The notes: generated by a model not told the origin, from the letters alone. A stretch of DNA of 64,000 nucleotides from Nitrosomonas sp. Nm84 (GCF_003201565.1 NZ_QJJP01000008.1:1-64000); one strand, 5' to 3'. Shown: positions 1 through 9,043, numbered from the stretch's first letter. Numbers and translations: made by a program.

Positions 1-122
1 ATGATATTTACAATCCCAGCGCATATGGCTCAAACTTTGGTACTCCTTCATCTTTGACTCCTCGTTTCGTGGTTGGGACGAGAACGTTACGACGACTGCC
101 GTAACGTCAAACCTTCGGGAGT

Positions 123-142
123 CCCCCAGCTGAGCCCGGGGG
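123..142. repeat. Possible subterminal hairpin of a decayed IS200/IS605 element
   Basis: CCCCC at 123-127 can pair with GGGGG at 138-142, just 20 bp before the truncated transposase. IS200/IS605 elements carry subterminal hairpins, so this may be an element end or the right end of a different neighbouring element. The first 120 bases hold no gene I can name. Confidence 0.3.
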
Positions 143-161
143 TTACCTGTTATTAATTATA

Positions 162-485
162 ATGCTGACTTCGAAAGAGATAGAAGAGCGATATGACATT
201 GAGTTTGAGCAGATAGATTGCGACAAAGACCACGTACATATACTTCGTACTGCACATCCAAAGATTGCACCGGGTCAGATTGTTAGGGTGTTCAAAAGCA
301 TAACAGTACGGAAATTGTTTAAGAGGAAGCCGGATTTGAAACGAGATCTGTGGGACGGTGAGTTTTGGATGAATGGCTATTATGTTGCAACTGTAGAGGA
401 AAGAGCTGTTTGGGGTGTAGTTGAGCGGTATGTAAAGAACCAAGGCAAGCTAAAAGAAGAACTGCATCAACTTAAGCTTTTCTAA
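162..485 (+). pseudogene. tnpA: IS200/IS605-type TnpA (Y1 HUH transposase), N-terminally truncated
   Basis: The 107-residue product matches the C-terminal two thirds of IS200-family TnpA, a single-strand Y1 transposase that nicks DNA with a tyrosine. The HUH pair is visible as DHVHI near residue 22. The LWDGEFWMNGYYV block near residues 63-75 carries the catalytic tyrosine region, and the YVKNQG tail is typical. Family members are usually about 130-155 aa and begin with a conserved segment ending in a KYRRKV-like motif. About 40 N-terminal residues are absent here and no in-frame continuation exists upstream. The beta-strand core is therefore incomplete and the protein is probably inactive on its own. 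No tnpB follows. Confidence 0.72.
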
Positions 486-486
486 T

Positions 487-509
487 ACCCCGTAGTCTTG
501 CCACGGGGT
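487..509 (+). terminator. Hairpin at the 3' end of the tnpA fragment
   Basis: ACCCCGT (487-493) pairs with ACGGGGT (503-509) around a 9-nt loop, followed by a short T-rich stretch. It starts 2 bp after the tnpA stop. It may be the right-end hairpin recognised by TnpA, a terminator, or both. Confidence 0.5.
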
Positions 510-644
510 TGTTTATTTAACGCTTCTATATTCTCTACTGGCTAATTTCTAAGCAATTTTTATTATTTCATACGAAGTCTTTGTCACCAGCAACATACAA
601 TAAGTAAGACAAACTTTTAGATGATCAAAACTGAGATACCCGAA

Positions 645-1088
645 TCATTCAATTTCACTGTTATCTTTCCATTTCCAGCGTAACCATACTCGCAGCTGCC
701 TGAATTCTTCCGCATCAATGCCATCGGGCAGTATCACTACACTGCGCACAAAGAATTTCCCCACAGGCTTCAGATTCAATACTATTAGGTAAGGCGCAAC
801 AAAGGTATTGCCTAATAGATGGCAGATGATTGACTCGCCCGAGCGAGTGGTGAGTGTACAGTGCATTTCATTGGAGAGTACAAAAGCGATCACCGCATTG
901 TTTGCACTGAGCAAGGCATCTTGCCGCATATAGTGAACCAGGCTGATGGCCAGCGCGACCATGATCATCGCCTTAATGCCCCAAGGCAGCGCCAACGGCC
1001 ATAATAAACCGGCTGCAGCACTATGTGCCAGACTGAGTAACGCCGCAAGTCGCAATGAAAGTGTGCGCTGAATGGATAAAACGGCCAT
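645..1088 (-). CDS. ygfX: YgfX/CptA-like inner-membrane protein
   Basis: This small membrane protein looks like the YgfX (CptA) family. Two hydrophobic segments lie near residues 15-35 and 38-55 from the ATG, followed by a soluble C-terminal part ending in a Trp/Arg-rich RVWLRWKWK stretch. In enterobacteria ygfX follows sdhE (ygfY), and the pair has been described both as an envelope/cytoskeleton toxin-antitoxin and as part of SdhE function. Here the sdhE gene is 43 kb away (43551-43784), while ygfZ lies to the right on the other strand with a 3.5-kb insert between. I chose the ATG at 1088; an in-frame TTG at 1124 would add 12 residues. Neither has a clear Shine-Dalgarno sequence. Confidence 0.62.
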   Translation of the reverse strand: MAVLSIQRTLSLRLAALLSLAHSAAAGLLWPLALPWGIKAMIMVALAISLVHYMRQDALLSANNAVIAFVLSNEMHCTLTTRSGESIICHLLGNTFVAPYLIVLNLKPVGKFFVRSVVILPDGIDAEEFRQLRVWLRWKWKDNSEIE

Positions 1089-1353
1089 ATCAAAATGGGG
1101 AGTAAGGGATATATGGTCAAGCAAACAATTTCGACCACACTATTTAAATAAGGTGATAGAGTTTCTAGATTAACATAACCAGTTAGGTCAAGTTTGACGA
1201 ATATTTATTGTAATGAAATTGATTTAAAAAAGGCCACTTAAACTAAGCAGCCTCTGAAAAAACGCAAAAAATGATAAGGGTAAATTTAATATCTATTTTT
1301 AAATAGAGGAGTAATTGTAACGCTGAGTAGAACCACGTTGAGAAGTGTAAAAT

Positions 1354-1536
1354 CTACACGATTACATCCAATGAGGGAAGAAATCCAGACTCACCAACCA
1401 TTTGAATTTGGAGATCTGAACCACTTATAACATCAGCAGTAAATATTCCAGTGCTTGAGTTATAAAACATTTGACTAGAAGCAAAAGCTTGATTCTCTGC
1501 TAGAGAAAGATTTGCATCAATAGTTGATAAACCATT
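1354..1536 (-). pseudogene. C-terminal remnant of an RTX/type I-secreted protein
   Basis: On the minus strand an open frame of about 60 codons ends at 1354 and has a stop just upstream at 1537-1539. It reads like the last residues of a secreted Ca-binding protein: SQMFYNSSTGIFTADV, then an alternating hydrophobic stretch and a final LDVIV. The same order (VVYNNVTGALLYDAD, then NADFVVI) closes the intact RTX protein at 55622-57145. No start codon with a ribosome site and no RTX nonapeptides precede it, so I read it as the tail of a deleted gene. The similarity was judged by eye only. Confidence 0.4.
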
Positions 1537-1677
1537 TTATCTAGCTATATGGACCATCGAGAAGAAGTAGACTATTGTTTTACTAATACTTGCGTTAATT
1601 TACACTATTCTCCTGTTTAAAGACGAATGTGTTTATCCGAAGTTTTATTATTGCTCTTAAAAATCAAGGAGGTAATT

Positions 1678-4095
1678 ATGTTTGATGATTATCCAACATT
1701 AGCGCATTTGGTTATGATCTCAATACTGAAAAGGCTGCGACTCGCTTATATTTTAGTGTTACTACTAGGTGGTTTAGGCGCTCAAGGTAATGCAATTGCC
1801 GAAGCTGGGCCAGGTGGTATCGTTCAAGGCGTGATTGATCTCGTCGATACACACTATGAACCAGGAATTTCCGATGTCGAAGTTTACGTTGTCAATAATT
1901 CGACTTTCCGCGAGTCAGTTCGGGTTTTCACGGATAGCAAAGGCGCCTTTGTGATACCGAATCAGCCAGCAGGCCAATATATTCTGTGCTGGTCTGATAG
2001 CTACCCAGGTATCGTGGCAGGCTGCAATTCTACAAACCCTTTTGAGATTATTGATCGAGTTTCAGTACGCTATATAGCGGCTCAACCTACACTTGATCCG
2101 ACGTTCGCGTTGATAACGGGTCGTGTTAATTCACAGTCTGTACTACCAAACGATAGCGCAGAGGTATCTTGTTTACATAGTGATCCTTTTTTCGATATTG
2201 ACAAAACTGCAATCATAGAGATTGTAGATGCTAATAATCTATTAGTGGCAAAGACGCGAGCAAACACTGACGGAAAATTTCTGATTGGTGTTCAAAATCC
2301 CCTACCAGGTGGGGGTTATAAGCTGCGTGCTAGCTGCAGCCTAAGAAAAACTGAGATACCACTCAATTTAGGTCCAGTGGGTTCTGTGGCAGCACAGAAT
2401 CTGGAGTTGCCGGTCAATCATAAACCAGTGATTACGGGAATGGTTGCGCGATTAGCAGGGCAAGCTGTGGCTGGAGTCCCGTTGGGAACAACAGTTAATG
2501 TACGTGTTACTGCCAGCGATAAGGATGGTGATGTTTTCTTTTATCGCTGGCGATCGACAGCGGGTACGGTTCAAAATACTAATACACCCAACGTGTCGTG
2601 GACCCTTCCTTCTACAGGTAAAGGCTTACACTTTCTCTATGTTGACGTATCAGATCAAAAAGGAGGGCATGCCTCACGGCGGGTCGCAATCTCGACCGAT
2701 GGTGGGATAGTTGCAGCTACTCCTATAGCGACACCACAACTGTTAGCATCAGATGTGTTTCCAGAGGCTGATCGGTTTTTGACTTATCGCGGTTTAGATA
2801 CTCGTAAAAGTGCGTGCCAGTACTACTTAGCTCTGAAGGCCGTGACAGGTTGCGACGCAAGCGGCAATCCAATCGGATCAAAACTAACATTTGCACAATG
2901 GCGTGCACGCAACAGCATCGGTGGGCCTAAGGGACCAGCGCAACCAGGCGAAATTCAAGCTTCGTTTCGTAACGTTGCCGATCTCGACTTAGTGCGTAAT
3001 CATCACGCCCGCAAAGTGAATGCATCACGTATCTCATACTACGTTTGTAACCATGGTAAAGCGACTGGTGCTGTGCCTGATATTAATCTTGTCGCGTGTG
3101 TGGCCATGGAGTATTCGATCATTCCTGGCGTGAACAACAATAAACCATTTGTTCAGTTCTATACCTTTGGTCCGACTGGTGAACTTTATTTGTCTGTAAA
3201 TCTTGATGGCCGTGGTGAAAAATTCATACCTGGCAATTGTGTTGTATGTCATGGTGGAGACGGATATTTCCATCATTTTCCTGAAAGCGGTGTTACTGCA
3301 CGTGATGCTAATATCGGTGCATATATGTTGCCCTTTGACCTTGATAACTATGAATATGATAAGGCACCAAATCGTACTCGAGCTGCACAGGAAGATGCTG
3401 TGCGGCGATTAAACTTGCTGATCAAAGAGACTTCACCAACGCCAGTTGCACGGCAACTTATCAATGGTTGGTATCCTGGTGGAGTTGGTAAACAACGTAG
3501 TAATTTCGTACCACCAGGTTGGGATGAAACTTTAGATAGAACATTGCCTGCGAAAAGCCGCGGCGATGCTTTTGATGCCAGCGAACTATATCTTAAGGTG
3601 GTAAAACACAGTTGCCGGTTATGTCATGTTGCCATGGGTACCAAACTTGGACTTGACTTTAATCGTTATTCTCAACTAGTGAAGCGTGACGGCGCAGGAA
3701 ATCCAATACTTGATCCGATCACTGGTGAGCCGGTACCGCTTGATGATCCAACGACAGCTCCTGATGATCGAGCAGGTGATTTTGTAGCTGGCCACTCGGG
3801 TGACATTTTTGGTGAGTTTAATCAGATTGGACAAAACAATGCTCTACATACATATAGCACTGTATGTGATAAGGATGGTAACGGACCGCCAACTTGGAAT
3901 ATATTCGACAATATTAACGAGTCAGGCAAGACGATGCCAAATGCTTTACAAACATTCAATCGTTTTTGGCAGGATCCAGAGCAGACTGCATTAATACAAT
4001 TATTTCTGGAACGAGAGGAAGGAATTACAAGTGGTAGTGATCCCAATAATGACTGTGATCCAATATTTCGCCCGCCATGGGCAGCGCAACCTTGA
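1678..4095 (+). CDS. Exported diheme cytochrome with Ig/carboxypeptidase-regulatory-like modules
   Basis: The 805-aa product starts at the ATG 1678, which has a near-perfect AAGGAGG at 1666-1672; an upstream in-frame ATG at 1627 lacks one. A hydrophobic segment near residues 20-36 followed by an AIAEA region suggests a signal peptide. After it comes a carboxypeptidase-regulatory/SdrB-like beta module (about 48-115), a second such module (about 140-235) and a cadherin/PKD-like module (about 250-335, with ASDKDGD and DVSDQKGG). The C-terminal half carries two CxxCH haem c motifs, CVVCH at 521-525 and CRLCH at 646-650. I do not recognise a named family. Export, haem binding and a periplasmic electron-transfer or oxidase role are inferences. 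It sits alone between decayed gene fragments, which suggests acquisition as cargo or survival of a larger lost locus. Confidence 0.75.
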   Translation: MFDDYPTLAHLVMISILKRLRLAYILVLLLGGLGAQGNAIAEAGPGGIVQGVIDLVDTHYEPGISDVEVYVVNNSTFRESVRVFTDSKGAFVIPNQPAGQYILCWSDSYPGIVAGCNSTNPFEIIDRVSVRYIAAQPTLDPTFALITGRVNSQSVLPNDSAEVSCLHSDPFFDIDKTAIIEIVDANNLLVAKTRANTDGKFLIGVQNPLPGGGYKLRASCSLRKTEIPLNLGPVGSVAAQNLELPVNHKPVITGMVARLAGQAVAGVPLGTTVNVRVTASDKDGDVFFYRWRSTAGTVQNTNTPNVSWTLPSTGKGLHFLYVDVSDQKGGHASRRVAISTDGGIVAATPIATPQLLASDVFPEADRFLTYRGLDTRKSACQYYLALKAVTGCDASGNPIGSKLTFAQWRARNSIGGPKGPAQPGEIQASFRNVADLDLVRNHHARKVNASRISYYVCNHGKATGAVPDINLVACVAMEYSIIPGVNNNKPFVQFYTFGPTGELYLSVNLDGRGEKFIPGNCVVCHGGDGYFHHFPESGVTARDANIGAYMLPFDLDNYEYDKAPNRTRAAQEDAVRRLNLLIKETSPTPVARQLINGWYPGGVGKQRSNFVPPGWDETLDRTLPAKSRGDAFDASELYLKVVKHSCRLCHVAMGTKLGLDFNRYSQLVKRDGAGNPILDPITGEPVPLDDPTTAPDDRAGDFVAGHSGDIFGEFNQIGQNNALHTYSTVCDKDGNGPPTWNIFDNINESGKTMPNALQTFNRFWQDPEQTALIQLFLEREEGITSGSDPNNDCDPIFRPPWAAQP

Positions 4096-4300
4096 TGATT
4101 AATAGTGCGCATTGAGATTGCTATGTAAAGCGGTTAGTTTGATTTCATCGCCGCAATATTTTTTTATTTAGATAGTGTAGTCATGAGATATTTGTCCAGA
4201 GAGCAATGCATCTGACTTGTACGTCAGCGAGGAAAGAGGCGGTGTTTCTGGCGTATCTTGTGACGATACCACACCATCTCTTGAGATGAAGGAAAGCATT

Positions 4301-4495
4301 CTAGACATGTAGATGAACTACTGTCCCCGGTTCATTGAGTACGCTAGCATAGAGATCTGTTTTTTCTGATATTCGTGTAGTTTGAGAAGGAGTTGTTGAA
4401 CCATCTTTTGCCTTGTTGAAACGCGGGGCGAGGAGATCATCGTAATTAGTTGTTACGCAAGAGCATCCAATATCATTATTTAGTTCGGTCAAAGG
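4301..4495 (-). pseudogene. Fragment of a SIR2-like domain gene
   Basis: The minus-strand frame contains CVTTNYDDLL followed about 35 residues later by VVHLHV and a stop. In SIR2-like proteins the equivalent blocks are a TTNYDxLL motif lining the NAD pocket and a V-x-HLHG motif. Here the glycine is lost and a stop follows at once, and another in-frame stop lies just upstream. Only about 60 residues of a domain of at least 250 remain, so the gene is dead. SIR2-domain proteins of this kind are often anti-phage NADases, but the fragment is too short to assign a system. Confidence 0.5.
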
Positions 4496-4668
4496 CTACT
4501 TGATAAGAAACACTAGCTTCCACGGAAGTGTGGTCAAAATTGTTCGATCAATGGTTTATCGATCATTAACATTTCAGAAGATGAAGGCCAATTTCTTGAG
4601 ATTGGTTCTTGATTTTACCCAGACGGGATATCGTATAATCACGCTTACTCATTATTCTCTTTCTATGC

Positions 4669-5709
4669 ATGAATCCAGTCTGGCAAACCTATCTGCGTAA
4701 CTGTCACGCCATTATTGAAAACAATTGCGTGATGCATTTTGGTGATAGCGCAGCAGAACGTACCAATGCGCACACCGAAACCATTATGGCCGATCTTTCC
4801 CATTATGGCTTGATCCGTTTCTCCGGCAATGATGCGCAAACTTTTTTACAAAACCAGCTCAGTTGCGATGTCCGGGAAGTCAATCTGCAACAGGCACAAT
4901 ATGGCAGTTATTGCACACCCAAAGGCCGGGTACTGGCCAACTTTTTACTATGGCAACAAGGCGATGACTATTTAATGCAATTGCCCGCCAGTTTAATTGC
5001 TTCGATGCAAAAGCGTTTAGCGCTCTATGTATTGCGTGCCAAAGTACAATTAACCGACGCAAGCAACGATCTAGTTCGAATCGGCATTGCAGGTCCGAAT
5101 GCCGCTCTGTTGATTAAAGAAATTACACGATCATCACACGGTTCGAATCAATCTCTGCAAGTCACGCATCACGAAAAAATCAGTATTCTTTACCTTTCAC
5201 AACAGCGTATGGAATTGATTACACCGATCGAGAATGCCCCCATGCTCTGGGAGCACCTCAATCAGAACGCCACGCCTGTTGGTGCCGATTGCTGGGACTG
5301 GCTGACTATTCAAGCCGCGATTCCTACCATTCTGCCTGAGACTCAGGAAGCATTTCTGCCCCAAATGATCAATCTGGATGCAATTGGCGGCATCAGCTTT
5401 AAAAAAGGCTGCTATCCCGGTCAGGAAATTGTGGCACGCACCCAGTATCTTGGCAAACTCAAACGGCGCATGTTTCTGGCTCATATCGCCACAACCGAAA
5501 CAATCAGCACCGGTGATGCCTTATTCAGCATGGATATGGATGATCAATCCAGCGGCAACATCGTCAATGCTGCACTGTCCCCCCATGGCGGCTTTGATGT
5601 TTTGGCGGTCATCCAGCAAAGCAGCGTTGATACCTGCGATATCCATTGGCAATCATTGCAAGGTCCAGTACTGAAAATTAAGCCACTTCCCTATTTGCTA
5701 TCTGCATAA
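4669..5709 (+). CDS. ygfZ: Folate-binding YgfZ/CAF17-family iron-sulfur cluster protein
   Basis: The 346-residue protein belongs to the aminomethyltransferase-like YgfZ/CAF17 family. These proteins bind folate and help maintain iron-sulfur enzymes such as MiaB. The signature motif K-G-C-Y-P-G-Q-E is present at residues 246-253 with its essential cysteine at 248. The N-terminal GLIRFSGNDAQTFLQNQLSCDV block is also typical, and length matches the family. The ATG at 4669 is preferred because the first residues (MNPVW) look like other family N-termini; no strong ribosome site is visible. The gene converges with the DUF502 gene 32 bp downstream. Confidence 0.93.
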   Translation: MNPVWQTYLRNCHAIIENNCVMHFGDSAAERTNAHTETIMADLSHYGLIRFSGNDAQTFLQNQLSCDVREVNLQQAQYGSYCTPKGRVLANFLLWQQGDDYLMQLPASLIASMQKRLALYVLRAKVQLTDASNDLVRIGIAGPNAALLIKEITRSSHGSNQSLQVTHHEKISILYLSQQRMELITPIENAPMLWEHLNQNATPVGADCWDWLTIQAAIPTILPETQEAFLPQMINLDAIGGISFKKGCYPGQEIVARTQYLGKLKRRMFLAHIATTETISTGDALFSMDMDDQSSGNIVNAALSPHGGFDVLAVIQQSSVDTCDIHWQSLQGPVLKIKPLPYLLSA

Positions 5710-5741
5710 AAATGCAATGATGCAACACTTGATTCCGATGC

Positions 5742-6452
5742 TTATTGTTTCTCAGGTGCCTGCTCCTGCTGTTTCTGTTTGTTAGTGAAATTCAAACTTT
5801 CGGGTGCATTGGTACCGCCCGTCACAACAAACGTCATGGCTTCTTCGGTGGTCCAATCCGTTAGAATGACATTCTCTATTGGCAGGATTTCGATATAACC
5901 GGATGTAGGATTGGGCGAGGTCGGCACGTAGACAGCAGCTAATTCTCTCCCACTATCCTTGTCTTGTATGATTTTTGTGATAAAACCGACAGCCTTCATT
6001 TCCGACGATGGAAAACTGATCAAAACGACGCGCTGTCCGGCAACAGGCGGCTGACTGATAGTATGCAGAAAGCGTTTAGTGGCACCATAAATTGTCTGTA
6101 CTAGTGGCAATCTGGCCAGTATATTTTCATAAAGACTAATCACCTTTTTTCCAATGACAAAAGATGCCAACAATCCAATGCCGTACAGACTGGCTATGGT
6201 CAACAATGCAGCAACCGCATGCTGAAAATTCGAATCCAGCAACCAACTGGCTGTCGTATCTGAAAACGGGCGTACTGCACGCGCCATTCCTTTTAATAAA
6301 GGATCTCCGATACGCGCCAATAAATTTAATAAAAAATCAAATACCAACCAGGTAACCCACAACGGTGCCACTGTGAGACAACCAATGAGTATATAGCGAC
6401 CTACGTGAACGAAATGCGTTGTGTGTTGCTCATGATTATTTTCTATCGTCAT
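5742..6452 (-). CDS. DUF502 family inner-membrane protein
   Basis: This 236-residue protein has two strong membrane segments (about 18-42 and 65-95) followed by a soluble C-terminal domain and an acidic, glutamine-rich tail. The order, and blocks such as VPTSPNPTSGYIEILP, identify the DUF502 family, whose function is unknown. It is common in proteobacteria, often close to core genes. I start at the ATG 6452, which has GGAG 12 bases upstream; an in-frame TTG at 6473 would add seven residues. Confidence 0.85.
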   Translation of the reverse strand: MTIENNHEQHTTHFVHVGRYILIGCLTVAPLWVTWLVFDFLLNLLARIGDPLLKGMARAVRPFSDTTASWLLDSNFQHAVAALLTIASLYGIGLLASFVIGKKVISLYENILARLPLVQTIYGATKRFLHTISQPPVAGQRVVLISFPSSEMKAVGFITKIIQDKDSGRELAAVYVPTSPNPTSGYIEILPIENVILTDWTTEEAMTFVVTGGTNAPESLNFTNKQKQQEQAPEKQ

Positions 6453-6904
6453 CTCTAAAATTGTCTCCAACAAAATGGCCTATTTATCTTAACTTTTTTT
6501 ATGATTGTGCAATCAACATTGCACTGCTTCAAATTACAGATCACAATCACCCGATGTGCAACAGGGATAGTGCTACTATTTTACGCAAATACCGCATGAA
6601 TATTAGAAATATCATTTACTAGCAAGGTAGCATGGTTCTTGGTAGAATTCCCGGGCTGGTTTCTTTAATTTTTAACATAAATAGTACAGGGCTGAATGTG
6701 TTATACCAAACAATGACGCGATACCTGTTTCTTTTGATTCAAAAAAGTTTTGGTGAATACACCTTCCTTTTTTATAAAGAGGCCAAATAACTTTTTGAAA
6801 AACAGCATCAATTCATGCAAGCAGCGTTAACAAACAAACCAAAAATATCACCCGTACAGTATCTTGTTCAGGGTGCACTTTTATGAGAATGAAAAGGAAC
6901 TGTT
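6453..6904. other. Intergenic stretch with no recognised gene
   Basis: This AT-rich 450-bp stretch lies between the divergent DUF502 and dynamin-like genes, so it must contain both promoters. I found no frame with a ribosome site and coding character. The last bases carry the AAAAGGAAC ribosome site of the dynamin-like gene. Confidence 0.5.
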
Positions 6905-8365
6905 ATGTCACATAGTTCAACACAAATCAATAAGTATCTGAAAAATCTACAGAAACATCTTACCGACGAGCACCCCGATAATCCGACTCTGGCCAATGCG
7001 GTAAAAAGTTTTAGAAAAATGGATTATGTAGGTCATAGCATGGGACTAATTAATAAGGATGAATCCTATGCGACTTGTGTAACGTGGTGGCCCATGATCG
7101 CCGTATTGGGTACTTTTTCTGCTGGCAAATCAACCTATATTAACTCTTACTTGGACTTACCACTTCAACGTACAGGCAACCAGGCCGTCGATGACAAATT
7201 CACAGTGATTTGCTACAGCCACCATAATGAAGCAAAGACGCTGCCAGGCATTGCACTGGATGCAGATCCACGTTTTCCATTTTTTCAGATAAGCCGCAGT
7301 ATTGAAGAAATTTCCGAAGCCGGACAAGAACGTATTGATGCTTACTTGCAACTAAAAACATGTCCATCTGAAAACGTACGCGGAAAAATTCTAATAGACT
7401 CTCCCGGCTTTGATGCCGATAACCAACGTGCATCGACATTACGCTTGACTCAACACATCATTAATTTATCTGACCTTGTATTAGTGTTCTTTGATGCGCG
7501 CCATCCTGAACCTAAAGCTATGCAAGACACATTGGCGTATTTAGTATCAGCCAGCGTGAATCGCGCCGATGCTAATAAATTTCTTTATATCCTGAATCAA
7601 ATTGATGTCACGGCGCAAGAAGACAATCCTGAGGAAGTCGTCTCAGCTTGGCAACGCTCATTGGCTGAAGTTGGCTTGGTTACGGGGCGATTCTATCGGA
7701 TTTATAACCCAAGTGCCGCCGTCCCGATTGCGAATCCTCACATTAAAGAGCGTTTTGAAAAAAAACGTGAAGAGGATATGGCCGATATCAATGCACGCAT
7801 GCGCCAAATCGAAGTAGAGCGTTCCTATCGCATCGTTGGCAAGCTGGAACAAACAGCAAAAGGCATTAAGAATCAAGTTGTCAACAAACTCTCTGATATG
7901 TTGAAGAAATGGAAAAGCAAAGTTATGCTGTTTGATGGTTTGGTTTTTAGTACATTAGCGATATTAGCGGGTATTGCACTTACCCTGAGCGAATCTTGGA
8001 GCCTTGTCAAAACGCTCCCGGCTGAATTTATGCAAGGCGAAACATCCGCGCTGGCCATAGCCTTAGTGCTGGTAACCGGCGTTATTTATATTCATTTTTC
8101 TATCCGTCGTGCGGTTGCCAATAGGTTGCTGAAAAAATTGGCGGATGAAATCAAGGATCATGAAACATACAAGCAGTACATGCAGGCATTCAATAAAAGC
8201 ACTGCTGCTCATCGTCCAATGTTCCTGCAAGGTCCGGCTGGTTGGAATGAAGTAACGCAGCAAACCATTGATGAAATCATTAACGAAGCCAATGATTACA
8301 TTCAAGCATTGAATGATCAGTTTACCAACCCATCAGGGCATGGCGGCGAAAACTCACAAGTTTAA
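6905..8365 (+). CDS. Dynamin-like GTPase with two C-terminal membrane helices
   Basis: The 486-residue protein has an N-terminal GTPase domain: P-loop GTFSAGKS at 69-76, switch region DSPGFDADN near 165, and NQID (G4) near 236. A helical part with many charged residues follows, then two hydrophobic helices (about 340-362 and 380-400) and a soluble tail. This is the plan of bacterial dynamin-like proteins that bind and remodel membranes, distinct from Era/EngA GTPases. It has its own ribosome site (AAAGGA, 6892-6897) and appears monocistronic. Its exact substrate or partner cannot be read from the sequence. Confidence 0.78.
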   Translation: MSHSSTQINKYLKNLQKHLTDEHPDNPTLANAVKSFRKMDYVGHSMGLINKDESYATCVTWWPMIAVLGTFSAGKSTYINSYLDLPLQRTGNQAVDDKFTVICYSHHNEAKTLPGIALDADPRFPFFQISRSIEEISEAGQERIDAYLQLKTCPSENVRGKILIDSPGFDADNQRASTLRLTQHIINLSDLVLVFFDARHPEPKAMQDTLAYLVSASVNRADANKFLYILNQIDVTAQEDNPEEVVSAWQRSLAEVGLVTGRFYRIYNPSAAVPIANPHIKERFEKKREEDMADINARMRQIEVERSYRIVGKLEQTAKGIKNQVVNKLSDMLKKWKSKVMLFDGLVFSTLAILAGIALTLSESWSLVKTLPAEFMQGETSALAIALVLVTGVIYIHFSIRRAVANRLLKKLADEIKDHETYKQYMQAFNKSTAAHRPMFLQGPAGWNEVTQQTIDEIINEANDYIQALNDQFTNPSGHGGENSQV

Positions 8366-8391
8366 CTCTGTTGATAGCAAACCTATACTAT

Positions 8392-8460
8392 AACTTGGAT
8401 AACAAAAAGAATTACTGATGCACAACCACTCACGGTATTGATTCTTTTGCTATCCAAGTT
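8392..8460. repeat. Long inverted repeat after the dynamin-like gene
   Basis: The 21 bases at 8392-8412 (beginning AACTTGGATA) are almost the exact reverse complement of 8441-8460 (ending TATCCAAGTT), with one mismatch and one extra A. The loop is 28 nt. It may serve as a terminator, although the following bases are only weakly T-rich, or it may be a leftover of a small mobile element. Confidence 0.7.
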
Positions 8461-8609
8461 TATTTAGCCATTCCGAAATTCGCTCCTCAGTACATACAGT
8501 TCCAACGTACGACTTACAAAAATCTAAAAAACTTATCAATACATATCATCAAAGCAATCCTTATTTTCTAACCCCGATCATTTTTAATCATTCCACACAC
8601 CGATCTGAT

Positions 8610-8639
8610 TTGGACAAGAACAATATTAAAGAGTAAAAT
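8610..8639 (+). promoter_or_regulatory. Candidate sigma-70 promoter of rpsO
   Basis: TTGGAC (8610-8615) and TAAAAT (8634-8639) are separated by 18 bp and lie 44 bp before the rpsO start. This is a plausible promoter by consensus only. Confidence 0.45.
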
Positions 8640-8682
8640 TCCGGCTTTTCTTTACACTGGTAATTAATTGGAGAAATCATTT

Positions 8683-8952
8683 ATGTCAGTCACAATCGAC
8701 CAAAAAGCACAGGTAGTGCGCGACTATCAAAGAGCCGACGGAGATACTGGCTCTCCAGAAGTTCAAGTTGCTCTTTTGACAACTCGGATCAACGATCTGA
8801 TCGGGCATTTCAAAACACATGTCAAGGATCATCATTCGCGCAGAGGTCTGCTACGTATGGTAAGTCGCCGTCGTAAGCTATTGGACTATCTTAAACATCG
8901 TAATGCTGATACGTATCGAACACTGATTGAACGCCTTGGTTTACGCAAATAA
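8683..8952 (+). CDS. rpsO: 30S ribosomal protein S15
   Basis: The 89-residue product is a full-length S15 (uS15), which binds the central domain of 16S rRNA early in assembly of the small-subunit platform. Typical blocks are [14 protein letters not shown] near 22-35 and the [21 protein letters not shown] segment near 45-66. The start at 8683 follows TTGGAGAAATC; the longer frame from 8668 would add five atypical residues. As in many proteobacteria it is followed by pnp, from which it is separated by a leader hairpin. Confidence 0.97.
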   Translation: MSVTIDQKAQVVRDYQRADGDTGSPEVQVALLTTRINDLIGHFKTHVKDHHSRRGLLRMVSRRRKLLDYLKHRNADTYRTLIERLGLRK

Positions 8953-9005
8953 ATGCTCTCCACAAACCCTGTCAACGGCAAATTAAGTAGATCATTTTCC
9001 GCTAC

Positions 9006-9043
9006 AATTGCCTTACAACCAGTAACCTGGTTTGATGGCAATT
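9006..9043 (+). promoter_or_regulatory. Hairpin in the rpsO-pnp spacer (possible pnp leader)
   Basis: AATTGCC (9006-9012) pairs with GGCAATT (9037-9043), and inside it AACCAG (9017-9022) pairs with CTGGTT (9027-9032) around a TAAC loop. The structure sits 43 bp before the pnp start. In E. coli the pnp leader folds into a hairpin cut by RNase III as the first step of PNPase autocontrol; this may be the counterpart. There is no clean T-run, so a simple terminator is less likely. Confidence 0.5.

Noticed and set aside
1..150. Possible tnpB tail before the tnpA fragment
   Set aside because: Short frames end near 136 and 156, but I could not match them to TnpB with any confidence.
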